Shown: positions 41,810 through 51,781, numbered from the stretch's first letter. The stretch is 64,000 nucleotides of DNA from Swaminathania salitolerans (GCF_025994315.1 NZ_BAQE01000003.1); one strand, 5' to 3'. Numbers and translations: made by a program. Notes: a model not told the origin generated them from the letters alone.

Positions 41810-43972
41810 ATGGCAGGCAACCGCCCCCCTCATAACGACAGGACGCGCCCCACCCGCAGCCCCACCGGCAACGGTCAGGATCGGGGCGGTCCCGTACGGC
41901 AGGAAGACAGATCGCCGAAACGCGCCCGCGCTTCGCTCGACCAGATGCATACGCGTCTGCTCGGCGTCGGGCTCGGTTTCTTCGGGCTGTTCGGCGCGGT
42001 CGCGCTCAAGCTCGCTTTCGCGACGGTCATCATGCCCATGGAGCCCGAGAAGCGGCAGATCGCCTCCCAGGTTCCGGACATTCCCAAGAGCGACCCCAAA
42101 GGGCAGCTGACCGGCGATTTCGCCCTGCCCGACATCCATCGCGCGACGATCATCGACCGGAACGGCCAGACCCTCGCGCTCTCTCTTCCCGTGGCACAGG
42201 TCTATGCCAATCCGATGGAGCTGATCGACCCGGCTGAGGCCGCGCGCAAGCTCAAGACGGTCTTACCGGATCTGGACGAGGCGGAGACGGCAAGACGCCT
42301 CTCGTTACGCAAGCAATTCGTCTATATCGCGCGCGATATCTCGCCGGTTCAGGAAATCGCGATCAACAATCTCGGTATTCCTGGGATCTATTTCGAGGCG
42401 AGCGAACGCAGGCACTACCCGCTCGGCCGGACAGCCGCGCATATTCTCGGCGGGGTCGATATCGACGATCACGGCATCGCCGGGGTCGAGCGTCATTTCA
42501 ATACGCGGCTGAATACGGACCGCACTCCGCTGCGTCTCTCTCTCGATGTGCGTGTGCAGGCGGTCACCCGCGACGTGCTCCAGACCGCGAAGGACGAATT
42601 CCAGGCGATCGGCGCCGCCGCGATCGTGATGGACGTGAATACGGGCGAGATCATCGCCATGGTCAGTCTGCCCGATTACGACGCGAACGCTTTCGGAAAG
42701 GCGCCCGCCGATTCCCGGTTCAACAGGGCGGTGACCGGCATGTACGAGCCGGGATCCACCTTCAAGCTCCAGACCGCCGCGATGGCCATCCAGTACGGCA
42801 TCGCCCATATCTGGGACCGGTTCTCGACCATCCCGATCCATATCGGCCGCTTCACGATTTCGGATATCAAGAGCGACCATTTCGCGCCCTGGCTGGCCCT
42901 TCCCGACGTTCTGGCCAAATCGTCCAACCCGGCGGCGGCCCATATCGCCCTGGATGTCGGCGCAAAGAAGCAGCAGGACTGGCTGCGCTTGATGGGGTTC
43001 TTCGATCGCGTGCCGATCGAACTGCCGGAAGCCAGCCGTCCGATCGTGCCCTCCTTGCGTAACTGGGGGCTCTCGACCGTCATGACGGTGGGCTTCGGCC
43101 ATGGCGTTGCCGAGCCGCCGCTCTCCATCGTTCGCGGCACCGCCGCCTTCGTCAACGGAGGCATCCTGATCAAGCCGACGCTGCTTGCCCGTATCCAGGA
43201 CGACAACAGCGCGCAGGAAGCGGACGGTGCGAACCCGGATGGCACGAACACCGAAACGGGCCCCGGCTCGGGCATAGGCCAGGGCATGAAGGACGGCGCC
43301 ACGGGAAGCGCCGGGAAGATCGACGCCAGCGGCGCGGTCGTCCCGACGGCCTTCCGGCCTTCGGGAGGCTCCGCCACGGGCTCTGCACCCAGCGCTTCCC
43401 CTGCACTGCCCCGGCCGGAAGGCATCCGGGTCGTTTCGGAAGAGAACTCGGCGCTTCTGAGAAAGATGCTACGTCTGGACGTGACCCAGGGCACCGCGCG
43501 CAGTGCCGAGGTGCCCGGCTATTTCGTCGGCGGCAAGACCGGAACCGCCGAAAAGGTCGGCCCGAACGGACGCTATCTCAAACACGTCAACATATCGGCT
43601 TTCACGTCGATCTTCCCCATGAACGCGCCGCGCTATGCCGTCTATGTCATGCTCGATTCCCCGCATCCGACACCCAAGACCCATGGCTTCGTCACGTCGG
43701 GCTGGAACGCCGCACCCACGACCGGAAAGCTGATCGCGCGGATCGGTCCGATGCTCGGGCTGTTTCCCGACATCAAGAATGCAGCGCGGATCGATGCCGA
43801 GATGGCGATTCCGCTCGAGCCCGGCATTCCCCCCGGGCGCCGCGCCCTCGGCCCCGGCAACGATCCCGGAGATCCGCGCATCGCCGCAAGGCGCGAAAAG
43901 GCGGAAAAGGCTGCGAGCAAAGCCGCAGAGAAAGCGGCCCGCGCCGCCCGTCGCCATTCTGAACGAGGCTGA
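41810..43972 (+). CDS. ftsI: Peptidoglycan transpeptidase FtsI (PBP3)
   Basis: FtsI cross-links septal peptidoglycan. After a polar N-terminus the single membrane helix is about 50-75. The pedestal domain begins with RATIIDRNGQTLA. The transpeptidase has the SxxK nucleophile Ser316/Lys319 in PGSTFK, SSN at 371-373 and KTGTAEK at 576-582, so all three penicillin-binding motifs are present. An insertion of about 70 residues (464-535), rich in Gly, Ser, Ala, Asp and Pro, sits between the second and third motifs. The C-terminus is a charged Ala/Lys/Arg tail. It follows ftsL and precedes murE. Confidence 0.95.
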   Translation: MAGNRPPHNDRTRPTRSPTGNGQDRGGPVRQEDRSPKRARASLDQMHTRLLGVGLGFFGLFGAVALKLAFATVIMPMEPEKRQIASQVPDIPKSDPKGQLTGDFALPDIHRATIIDRNGQTLALSLPVAQVYANPMELIDPAEAARKLKTVLPDLDEAETARRLSLRKQFVYIARDISPVQEIAINNLGIPGIYFEASERRHYPLGRTAAHILGGVDIDDHGIAGVERHFNTRLNTDRTPLRLSLDVRVQAVTRDVLQTAKDEFQAIGAAAIVMDVNTGEIIAMVSLPDYDANAFGKAPADSRFNRAVTGMYEPGSTFKLQTAAMAIQYGIAHIWDRFSTIPIHIGRFTISDIKSDHFAPWLALPDVLAKSSNPAAAHIALDVGAKKQQDWLRLMGFFDRVPIELPEASRPIVPSLRNWGLSTVMTVGFGHGVAEPPLSIVRGTAAFVNGGILIKPTLLARIQDDNSAQEADGANPDGTNTETGPGSGIGQGMKDGATGSAGKIDASGAVVPTAFRPSGGSATGSAPSASPALPRPEGIRVVSEENSALLRKMLRLDVTQGTARSAEVPGYFVGGKTGTAEKVGPNGRYLKHVNISAFTSIFPMNAPRYAVYVMLDSPHPTPKTHGFVTSGWNAAPTTGKLIARIGPMLGLFPDIKNAARIDAEMAIPLEPGIPPGRRALGPGNDPGDPRIAARREKAEKAASKAAEKAARAARRHSERG

Positions 43973-43975
43973 TCA

Positions 43976-45490
43976 ATGCGTCTCTCAACGCTTCTTGCCC
44001 ATGCGGGCCTCTCCACGCCCGTTCTGCACGTCGACCCCGACATCGCCGGGATCGCATCCGATAGCCGACAGGTCGCACCGGGCACGATATTCGCTGCCCT
44101 GCCGAGCGCCGCACGCCCCCGGGCGGGGCAGGAAGGCGGAGCTGACGGCGCCATGTTCATCCCGCAGGCCATCGCACGCGGCGCCGTGGCGCTTCTCGTT
44201 CCCGAGGGAAGAGTCACGGCGGGCGGCGCCAGTGACGGGATCGACCCGTCCATCGCGATCGTGGCCGTTCCCGATCCGCGTCATGCCCTCGCGCGGATAG
44301 CGAGCCTGCTGGCAGGACCGGCGGCGCGCCATGTCGCTGCGATCACGGGAACCAACGGGAAGAGCAGCACGGCGGATTTCCTGCGCCAGTTCTGGTCTCT
44401 GGGCGGGATGGCATCTGCCAGCATCGGAACGCTCGGCCTCATCAGCGACCGCCCCGTGGAAGCCCCGGCTGCCCTGACCACGCCCGACGCGATCTCGCTT
44501 TCGCGAACGCTCGCCGCGCTCAGGGCTGTCGGCGTCGATCATGTCGCTCTGGAGGCCTCCTCCCATGGGCTCGAACAGGGACGGCTCGACGGCATCGCGT
44601 TGCAGGCGGGAGGATTCAGCAATCTCACCCGCGATCATCTCGATTATCACGGCAGCATGGACGCCTATCGGACGGCAAAGCTCCGTCTGTTCGACCGGCT
44701 CCTGCCGCAGGGCAGCCTCGCCGCCTATAACGCAGATATGGATCCCGTGACCGTCGATGCGCTCTGCACCCTGATCAGCCGGCGGGCTTTGCGCCCCCGG
44801 AGCGTGGGCGAGCGGGGAGCGACCATCCGTCTGCGCAAGGCGCGCCCTCTCCCTCACGGACAGGTCGTCTCGCTCGATCTCTTCGGCGCCCCTCTCCCGG
44901 ATTATGAAATTCCCCTTACAGGTCGTTTTCAGGTCGATAACGTTCTGCTTGCGGCCGCGATGGCCTGGGATGACGACGGCGCGGCCCGGACCGTTCTGGA
45001 CCTCCTCCCGGGTCTTTCCGGCGTGCGCGGACGGGCCGAGCACGCCGCCACGCTTGCAAGCGGTGCCGGAATCTATGTCGATTACGCCCATACGCCCGAT
45101 GCGCTGGAAAATCTCCTCCGGAGCCTGCGGCCTCATGCCAGCAACCGTCTCATCGTGGTCTTCGGCGCAGGCGGAGACCGGGACAGGGGAAAGAGGCCGC
45201 TGATGGGCGCCGTCGCCGCAAGACTGGCCGATCTGAGTATCGTCACGGACGACAATCCCCGGAGCGAAGACCCGGAAACGATCCGGGCTGCCATTCGCGC
45301 GGCCTGTCCCGATGCGATCGAGATCGGGGACAGGCGGGCAGCGATCGCGGCGGCCCTCTCCGAAGCAGGCGCGGGCGATGTCGTCGTCGTGGCCGGGAAA
45401 GGCCATGAGAGCGGTCAGACGGCTCAGGGCGTGACTGTGCCTTTCGACGACCGCGCCGTCATCCGTGATCTGGCAGGCATCGCGTCATGA
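43976..45490 (+). CDS. murE: UDP-N-acetylmuramoyl-L-alanyl-D-glutamate--2,6-diaminopimelate ligase
   Basis: MurE adds the third stem-peptide residue. The ATP site is TGTNGKSS near residue 124; the central domain contains EASSHGLEQGRLDGI and SNLTRDHLDYHGSM; the C-terminal DNPRSEDPE motif contains DNPR, which marks use of meso-diaminopimelate rather than lysine. At 504 residues it is full length. It starts three bases after the ftsI stop and overlaps murF by four bases. Confidence 0.95.
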   Translation: MRLSTLLAHAGLSTPVLHVDPDIAGIASDSRQVAPGTIFAALPSAARPRAGQEGGADGAMFIPQAIARGAVALLVPEGRVTAGGASDGIDPSIAIVAVPDPRHALARIASLLAGPAARHVAAITGTNGKSSTADFLRQFWSLGGMASASIGTLGLISDRPVEAPAALTTPDAISLSRTLAALRAVGVDHVALEASSHGLEQGRLDGIALQAGGFSNLTRDHLDYHGSMDAYRTAKLRLFDRLLPQGSLAAYNADMDPVTVDALCTLISRRALRPRSVGERGATIRLRKARPLPHGQVVSLDLFGAPLPDYEIPLTGRFQVDNVLLAAAMAWDDDGAARTVLDLLPGLSGVRGRAEHAATLASGAGIYVDYAHTPDALENLLRSLRPHASNRLIVVFGAGGDRDRGKRPLMGAVAARLADLSIVTDDNPRSEDPETIRAAIRAACPDAIEIGDRRAAIAAALSEAGAGDVVVVAGKGHESGQTAQGVTVPFDDRAVIRDLAGIAS

Positions 45491-46869
45491 CCGCACTCTG
45501 GACATCCCAAGAGCTCCGCGCCGCAACGGGAGGAACCCTTGCAAGCGAGATCGCTGCAAACGGCGTCTCCATCGACACGCGCAGTCTCGCACCGGGCGAC
45601 CTGTTCATCGCCCTTTCAGGCGAGCATGGCGACGGTCATGCCCATGTCGCGGACGCCCTCGCGAGAGGAGCGGCGGCCGTCATGGTTCATCGCCCGGTCA
45701 TGGACGATCCGCGCATCCTGCATGTGAACGATACGATGGAAGGGCTGCGCGCGCTCGCCCGTTTCGCGCGTGCGCGCTTCCAGGGGCAGATGTTCGCCGT
45801 GACGGGCAGTGTGGGCAAGACGACGACGAAGAACATGCTTCGGACGGCCCTTTCCGCCCTCGGCCCGACTCACGCTGCGGTCGCCTCCTACAACAATCAC
45901 TGGGGCGTTCCGCTGACCCTCGCCCGCCTGCCGTCACAGGCCGCCTATTGCGTTTGCGAAATCGGCATGAACCATCGTGGCGAGATCGCGCCGCTCGCCG
46001 CCATGGTGAAGCCCGGTTTCGCAATCGTCACGACGATCGGAAGCAGCCATCTGGGTCATATGGGCAGCCTCGATGCGATCGCCGAGGAAAAATCCGACCT
46101 CATCGCGTCCCTCTCCCCGGGCGGTACGGCAATCGTGCCCGACGATACGGGGATGAACCCGATCCTCGCGCGCGCTGCCGCGCGGGCCGGAGACGGATCG
46201 GGCTGTCGGCTCGTCGAGGTCGGTGCGACGGAACGGGCCGGATACCGGATCACGGCGATACAGTGCGATGCGAAGGGGTCGTCGTTCCGGCTGAACACGC
46301 GCGATGTCGCCCTGGAAGCGCCGGGCCGACATCTCGTGCGCAACGCCGCACTTGTCGTCGCCGCTCTCGACGTGCTCGGACAGGAGACCGGCCTTGCGAT
46401 CGACCCTGCGATCGCGGCCCTGCGCACATATCGCCCCGGTGCCGGACGGGGGCTGCTCCAGCCCATCCTGCAGGGGCAGGCCTCCCTCCTCGACGAGAGC
46501 TACAACGCCTCGGTGCAATCCATCCGCGCGGCGCTCGAGACCCTCGCCCTGCTTCCCGCCCGCCGGCGCATTGCGGTGCTGGGCGATATTCGCGAACTCG
46601 GCGCCCATGCGGAGCGCGAACACCTCTCGCTCGTCCCCGATCTGATCGCCCATGCCGATCTCGTCTATTGCTGCTGCCCTCATATGGGCCATGTTTTTGC
46701 CTCGCTGCCGCCCGATAAACGTGGCATCTGGCAGGAGGACGCGGCCAGTCTCGCGCCCTTCGTGCTCTCCCATCTGAAAGCCGGTGACGTGGTTCTTGTG
46801 AAAGGCAGCCTTGGCAGTCGCATGCGCGATGTCGTGTCCCCCCTACTTGCAGGCGGAGCCAAAGCCTGA
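45487..46869 (+). CDS. murF: UDP-N-acetylmuramoyl-tripeptide--D-alanyl-D-alanine ligase
   Basis: MurF adds D-Ala-D-Ala to the stem peptide. The 460-residue protein has the ATP site TGSVGKTTTKNML near residue 107, CEIGMNHRGEI, GSSHLGHMGSLDAIAEEK and the C-terminal DESYNASVQSIRAALETL, all diagnostic of MurF. The start overlaps murE (ATGA) and the stop shares one base with the mraY start. Confidence 0.96.
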   Translation: MTALWTSQELRAATGGTLASEIAANGVSIDTRSLAPGDLFIALSGEHGDGHAHVADALARGAAAVMVHRPVMDDPRILHVNDTMEGLRALARFARARFQGQMFAVTGSVGKTTTKNMLRTALSALGPTHAAVASYNNHWGVPLTLARLPSQAAYCVCEIGMNHRGEIAPLAAMVKPGFAIVTTIGSSHLGHMGSLDAIAEEKSDLIASLSPGGTAIVPDDTGMNPILARAAARAGDGSGCRLVEVGATERAGYRITAIQCDAKGSSFRLNTRDVALEAPGRHLVRNAALVVAALDVLGQETGLAIDPAIAALRTYRPGAGRGLLQPILQGQASLLDESYNASVQSIRAALETLALLPARRRIAVLGDIRELGAHAEREHLSLVPDLIAHADLVYCCCPHMGHVFASLPPDKRGIWQEDAASLAPFVLSHLKAGDVVLVKGSLGSRMRDVVSPLLAGGAKA

Positions 46870-47960
46870 TGCTCTATAATCTGATCGCCATCCACGACAC
46901 GACCCATGGCGGTTTCTTCAATCTCTTCCATTATCTGACATTCCGTTCCGGAGGGGCCTGTCTGACCGCCTTCCTGATCAGTCTCGTCTTCGGCCGCCCC
47001 TTCATCGCGCAGCTCAAGCGCATCCAGCGCGAAGGCCAGCCTATCCGGACGCTCGGCCCCGAGCGCCATATCCTCGAAAAGGCAGGCACCCCCACGATGG
47101 GCGGCATGCTCATCCTGATCGCGCTTTTCGCATCGACCCTCCTCTGGGCGGATCTGACCAATGGATTCGTCTGGGCCGTCATGTTCGTCACGGCCAGTTT
47201 CGGCGCGGTAGGGTTCGCAGACGATTATCTCAAGCTTTCCAGACGCAACACCAAGGGCGTCTCGAAACGCGCCCGCCTCGGCACGGAATTCGCCACATCC
47301 CTGATCGCGGGATACTGGATGGAAAGCCTCATGCCGCCCGAGTTGCGGAACATGGTGGCCTTTCCCTTCATCAAGGATTTCCTGCTTCCTCTCGGTTTCG
47401 CGTTTCCGCTTTTTGCCATGATCACCATGACCGGGTTCGGCAATGCCGTGAATTTCACCGACGGGCTGGACGGGCTGGCCATCGTACCCGTGGTGATCGC
47501 CGCGCTCGTCTTCGCGCTCATCGCCTATCTGGTCGGCAATCGCGTCTTTGCCGATTATCTCCAGCTCCATCTGGTGCCGGGTACGGGCGAGCTGGCGGTT
47601 TTCTGCGCGGCCCTGATCGGGGCGGGGCTCGGCTTTCTCTGGTACAATGCGACACCTGCCGATGTCTTCATGGGCGATACCGGCTCGCTTTCGCTCGGGG
47701 GCGCTCTGGGTGCGGTGGCAGTTGCCGTCAAGCACGAGCTGGTGCTGTGTATCGTCGGAGGACTTTTCGTGGTCGAGACGCTCTCCGTCGTCATCCAGGT
47801 CTTCTGGTACAAACGCACGGGCAGACGCGTTTTCCTGATGGCACCGCTCCACCATCATTTCGAGAAGAAGGGATGGCAGGAACCCAAGATCGTGATCCGT
47901 TTCTGGATCGTCTCCATCCTGCTGGGTCTTGCCGGCCTCGCCACGCTGAAGCTGCGCTGA
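46869..47960 (+). CDS. mraY: Phospho-N-acetylmuramoyl-pentapeptide-transferase
   Basis: MraY is the polytopic membrane enzyme that makes lipid I from UDP-MurNAc-pentapeptide and undecaprenyl phosphate. The 363-residue protein has about ten hydrophobic helices and the key motifs TPTMGG, GFADDYLKLSRRNTKG (catalytic Asp pair), NFTDGLDGLAI, FMGDTGSLSLGG and the HHHFEKKGW loop. It is the expected length and lies between murF and murD. Confidence 0.97.
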   Translation: MLYNLIAIHDTTHGGFFNLFHYLTFRSGGACLTAFLISLVFGRPFIAQLKRIQREGQPIRTLGPERHILEKAGTPTMGGMLILIALFASTLLWADLTNGFVWAVMFVTASFGAVGFADDYLKLSRRNTKGVSKRARLGTEFATSLIAGYWMESLMPPELRNMVAFPFIKDFLLPLGFAFPLFAMITMTGFGNAVNFTDGLDGLAIVPVVIAALVFALIAYLVGNRVFADYLQLHLVPGTGELAVFCAALIGAGLGFLWYNATPADVFMGDTGSLSLGGALGAVAVAVKHELVLCIVGGLFVVETLSVVIQVFWYKRTGRRVFLMAPLHHHFEKKGWQEPKIVIRFWIVSILLGLAGLATLKLR

Positions 47961-47961
47961 C

Positions 47962-49326
47962 ATGACCGGCGGCTCCTTCCCGTCCGCTCTGTTCGGCGGC
48001 AGGCGTTTCGCCGTTTGCGGCCTCGGTCGCAACGGACGCGCCGTGGTGGATGCGCTCCTCTCCATGGGTGCGGAGGTGCTTGCCTGGGACGACCGGTCCC
48101 CTCCGGCTCCCGATCCCGACAGACCCCGGCTGATTGCGGCTCCGCTCGACGATCTGGGTGGCTGCTCGGCCCTGATTCTCTCCCCCGGCATTCCGCACGA
48201 CCTTCCTCACCCTCATCCTGTGGCCATCCACGCACGGGCCATGGGCGTGCCGATCCTTTCCGATGCCGAGATCCTTTACCGCGCCGTACGCGAAAGCGGA
48301 TCGAAAGCGCGTTTCGCCTCCGTGACCGGAACCAACGGCAAATCGACCACCACGGCGCTGCTTGCGCATATGCTGGGCGAAGCCGGCGTGCCCGTTGCGG
48401 CGGGCGGCAATCTCGGTACCGCGGCACTTGGCCTCCCGCTCCTGCCGGATGATGGCGTCTATGTCATCGAGATGTCCTCCTACATGCTCGAGCGTCTCGA
48501 CCGGTTCCACGCCGATACGGCCTGTCTTCTCAATCTGACACCCGATCATCTGGACCGGCACGGCGACATGGCCGGATACGCCGCGGCCAAACGTCATGTG
48601 TTCGACAACATGACGCCGGACGATCTTGCCGTCATTTCCATCGACGATCCGTATTGCCGAAAGGAGGCCGAGCGCCTCTCCTCCCTCGGTCTGCGGGTAG
48701 AGACGCTTTGCGTCCACGAAGGCAGCGACAGGGAGCGGATCGCAGGGTTCCTTTGTCGATCGCCGGCTCTTCCCGGGGCGCATAATCTGCAGAACGCGCT
48801 TGCCGCCTCCGCCATGGCCCGTCATCTCGGACTGAGCGATGCCCGTATCCAAGACGGGCTGGCCAGCTATCCCGGCCTGCCTCACCGGCAGGCACTGGTT
48901 GCCGAAAGCGGTGGCGTACGATTCGTCAACGACAGCAAGGCCACCAATGCCGAGGCCGCCGAAAAGGCGCTGCTCTGTTATGACAGGGTCATCTGGATCG
49001 CGGGCGGGATCGCCAAGTCGGGGGGGATCGATTCGCTTGCACCGCTCTTCCCCCGCATCGCGAAAGCCTTTCTGATCGGGCGCGATGCCGAAGCGCTCGC
49101 CTCGGTCCTCGCCGGACATGGCGTCGCTTTCGAATGCGTGGGCACGCTGGACCGTGCCGTCACCTGTGCGGCCGATACGGCCAGAGCGCTCGACGTCGGG
49201 ACCGTGCTGCTCTCTCCGGCCTGTGCGAGCTTCGACCAGTTCGCGAGTTTCGAGGCGCGCGGCGAGCGTTTCGTCCGGCAAGTCCAAGAGATGATCGCAT
49301 CGGAAACGCCCGCGGACCGGGCATGA
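47962..49326 (+). CDS. murD: UDP-N-acetylmuramoyl-L-alanine--D-glutamate ligase
   Basis: MurD adds D-glutamate to UDP-MurNAc-L-Ala. The 454-residue protein has an N-terminal Rossmann-like domain (FAVCGLGRNGRAVVDAL), the ATP site TGTNGKSTTTALLAHML near residue 120, NLTPDHLDRHGDM and NDSKATNAEAAEKAL. It starts one base after the mraY stop. Downstream ftsW has an AGGAG site in the 14-base gap. Confidence 0.96.
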   Translation: MTGGSFPSALFGGRRFAVCGLGRNGRAVVDALLSMGAEVLAWDDRSPPAPDPDRPRLIAAPLDDLGGCSALILSPGIPHDLPHPHPVAIHARAMGVPILSDAEILYRAVRESGSKARFASVTGTNGKSTTTALLAHMLGEAGVPVAAGGNLGTAALGLPLLPDDGVYVIEMSSYMLERLDRFHADTACLLNLTPDHLDRHGDMAGYAAAKRHVFDNMTPDDLAVISIDDPYCRKEAERLSSLGLRVETLCVHEGSDRERIAGFLCRSPALPGAHNLQNALAASAMARHLGLSDARIQDGLASYPGLPHRQALVAESGGVRFVNDSKATNAEAAEKALLCYDRVIWIAGGIAKSGGIDSLAPLFPRIAKAFLIGRDAEALASVLAGHGVAFECVGTLDRAVTCAADTARALDVGTVLLSPACASFDQFASFEARGERFVRQVQEMIASETPADRA

Positions 49327-49340
49327 AGGAGTAGGGATCG

Positions 49341-50534
49341 ATGGCGGGACTCTCGCGTGTCGACACATCCAGAATCGGACGCTGGTGGCGCAATATCGAT
49401 CGCGTCACCCTGAGCTGTGTCGGGATTCTCATCGCGCTCGGCTACATCCTGATGCTGGCAGCGAGCCCGGCCGTCGCGGTCCGCATCGGCGCCTCGCGCG
49501 AGATGTTCATCCTCAAGCAGGTGGTCTTTCTTCTTCTGGCCGGAGGGGTCGTTCTCGTCGTCTCCTCGCTTTCGCGTCAGGCCGTCCAGCGTCTCGCGCT
49601 CATCGGCGGCATTCTGGCCCTTGGCGCGACCTTTCTGACGCTGGTCCACGGTGTCGAGATCAAGGGCGCACGCCGCTGGATCGCCCTTCCCCTGATGTCG
49701 GTGCAGCCTTCCGAATTCCTCAAGCCGTTCTTTGCGGTCATGACGGGCTGGCTCCTCGCCGAGCGCCGCCGGAGGGTCATTTTCGGATCGATCCGCTTTC
49801 CGGGGATGCTGATCGCCTTTGCCTGTTTCGCGCTCATCCTCCTTCTGCTCAAGGCGCAGCCCGATATCGGCATGTTGTCGGTCATCACGATGGTCTTTTT
49901 CATCCAGCTCTTCGTGGATGGTCTGCCCCTTCTTTTCGTCGGCGCCGGGGTGGGCGCCATGATTGCGGCCTTCGCAGGTGCCTATGTCGCCTTCCCGCAT
50001 GTGCGCTCGCGCGTCGAGCGCTTCCTTCATCCCAATGTCGGCGATCACTACCAGATCGATACGGCGTTGCGTGCCTTCGGCAATGGCGGCCTGACCGGGC
50101 GCGGTCCGGGCGAGGGGCGTGTCAAGGATCTGCTTCCCGACGCCCATGCCGATTTCGTCTTCGCCGTCGCCGGAGAGGAGTACGGGCTCATCATCTGTCT
50201 CGGGATCATTCTCGTCTTTCTCGTGATCGTCATCCGCACGCTCCTCAAGCTCATGCGCGAGAGCGACCCCTTCGTGATCACGGCGGCGACGGGTCTGGTG
50301 GCCGGGTTCGGGCTCCAGGCCTTCATCAATATGGGTTCGACCTTGCATCTCATTCCCACCAAGGGCATGACGCTGCCTCTCATCTCCTATGGCGGCTCCT
50401 CCGCCATCTCCATCGCGCTGACCCTCGGCATGGTACTGGCCCTCACGCGGCATCAGGTTTCGGCCAGTCCGATCAGTGCCCAGTACGCCACCGGAGGTCA
50501 CTGGACCTCGCTTCGGGAAGGACCGATCTCATGA
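49341..50534 (+). CDS. ftsW: Septal peptidoglycan glycosyltransferase FtsW
   Basis: FtsW is the SEDS-family polymerase paired with FtsI. The 397-residue protein has about ten membrane segments and motifs GARRWI (after the large second loop), QPSEFLKPFFAVMTGW, LLLKAQPDIG and the C-terminal PTKGMTLPLISYGGSS. FtsW rather than RodA is supported by its place between murD and murG. Its stop overlaps the murG start. Confidence 0.95.
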   Translation: MAGLSRVDTSRIGRWWRNIDRVTLSCVGILIALGYILMLAASPAVAVRIGASREMFILKQVVFLLLAGGVVLVVSSLSRQAVQRLALIGGILALGATFLTLVHGVEIKGARRWIALPLMSVQPSEFLKPFFAVMTGWLLAERRRRVIFGSIRFPGMLIAFACFALILLLLKAQPDIGMLSVITMVFFIQLFVDGLPLLFVGAGVGAMIAAFAGAYVAFPHVRSRVERFLHPNVGDHYQIDTALRAFGNGGLTGRGPGEGRVKDLLPDAHADFVFAVAGEEYGLIICLGIILVFLVIVIRTLLKLMRESDPFVITAATGLVAGFGLQAFINMGSTLHLIPTKGMTLPLISYGGSSAISIALTLGMVLALTRHQVSASPISAQYATGGHWTSLREGPIS

Positions 50535-51640
50535 GCCGACCGATCGTCATCGCCGCCGGGGGTACGGGAGGGCATTTCTTCCCCGCGGAAGCCCTGGCGA
50601 CAGAGCTCGCCGCGCGAGGCCACGATCTCGTTCTCATGACGGACAAGAGAGCCGGACGGCGTACGAGCGGCATATTCGCGGATCGTCCCCAGCATGTCCT
50701 GCCCGGGACCGGCGTTGCAGGAAAAGGCATGCTGGCAAAGCTGCGCGGCGTAACGGCGCTTTTGCGGGGTGCCTGGGCGGCGCGCGCGCTTCATCGCACG
50801 CTGCGCCCTGCCGCAGTCATCGGGTTCGGTGGCTATCCCTCGGTTCCGCCCATTCTCGGCTGCTGTCTCCTGACCGGTCGGAACGATATCCAGATCGTTC
50901 TGCACGAAGGCAATGCCGTTCTCGGACAGGCGAACGCATTGCTCTCGCGTTTCGCATCCGCGATCGCGACGTCTTTCCCCACCGTGGCCAGGCTGCCGCT
51001 CGGGCTGCCGACGACGCTGACGGGCATGCCCGTGCGCCCCGGGATCGAGGCCCTCGCCGGGGAGACATATACGCCGCCGCAGGAAGCGATCCATCTTCTC
51101 GTCTGGGGCGGCTCGCTCGGCGCGCGCGTGTTTTCCGAAACCGTTCCGGCCGCGCTCGCGCTGATGCCGGCAGGATTCCGCGCGCGACTGCACGTCACCC
51201 AGCAGGTCCATGAAAACGATATTCCCAAGGTCCGTGAGCAGTACGAGGCAGCGGGGATAGACTGTACGCTCTCGCCCTTCTTTACCGACGTCGCGCAATG
51301 CCTGCGCGAAGCCCATCTCGTCATCGGGCGGGCCGGTGGCTCCTCTGTGGCCGAGCTTGCCATAGCGGGGCGCCCTTCCCTGCTCGTCCCGCTTCCTATC
51401 GCGGCCTCGGACGAGCAGGGCGCCAATGCGCAACAGCTGATGGATCACGGCGGCGCGTGGATGATGCGTCAGGACGCCTTCACCCCGGATTCCCTCAGCG
51501 CCTTTCTGGGACAGCTCCTCGGCGATCCCGACCGTCTCTCGGCTGCCGCCCGCGCGGCGCGAAGCTTCGCCCATCCCGGCAGCGCGCGCCTTCTCGCCGA
51601 TCTGGTCGAGGCACGAATAGCCCGGGCCGGAGAGGACTGA
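50531..51640 (+). CDS. murG: UDP-GlcNAc--MurNAc-pentapeptide-PP-undecaprenol GlcNAc transferase
   Basis: MurG makes lipid II on the inner face of the membrane. The start ATG at 50531 overlaps the ftsW stop and gives IVIAAGGTGGHFFPAEALA, the glycine-rich G loop 1. Further motifs are GFGGYPSVPPILG, HEGNAVLGQANALL, LLVWGGSLGARVFSETVP and VIGRAGGSSVAELAIAGRPSLLVPLP with the UDP-binding residues. The 369-residue length is normal. The frame is open 1.1 kb upstream, but that part is a shadow of ftsW. Confidence 0.96.
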   Translation: MSRPIVIAAGGTGGHFFPAEALATELAARGHDLVLMTDKRAGRRTSGIFADRPQHVLPGTGVAGKGMLAKLRGVTALLRGAWAARALHRTLRPAAVIGFGGYPSVPPILGCCLLTGRNDIQIVLHEGNAVLGQANALLSRFASAIATSFPTVARLPLGLPTTLTGMPVRPGIEALAGETYTPPQEAIHLLVWGGSLGARVFSETVPAALALMPAGFRARLHVTQQVHENDIPKVREQYEAAGIDCTLSPFFTDVAQCLREAHLVIGRAGGSSVAELAIAGRPSLLVPLPIAASDEQGANAQQLMDHGGAWMMRQDAFTPDSLSAFLGQLLGDPDRLSAAARAARSFAHPGSARLLADLVEARIARAGED

Positions 51641-51689
51641 ACGGAGGTCTTCCTCTCCTCCCCGCGCGGCGCCTCTGACGTCGCGATCG

Positions 51690-51762
51690 TTCCGTCCGGT
51701 CCTTCTTCCCGCGTCCTTCCGCCCCCCTCCGCCCCCGCCCGCCTTCCTTCTGTTTCTGTCGT
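51690..51762 (+). other. Pyrimidine-rich stretch upstream of murC
   Basis: The gap between murG and murC (51641-51781) is the only sizeable break within the mur genes. About 70 bases are nearly all C and T on the plus strand. I see no gene, no terminator and no strong promoter. A strand-asymmetric C-rich transcript could recruit Rho; this is speculative. Confidence 0.6.
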
Positions 51763-51781
51763 TACTGTGAAAGCCCGGTTC

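Noticed and set aside
49385..50530. In-frame extension of murG back through ftsW
   Set aside because: MurG motifs begin at 50531, where an ATGA overlap with ftsW gives the usual start; the upstream part reads ftsW out of frame.
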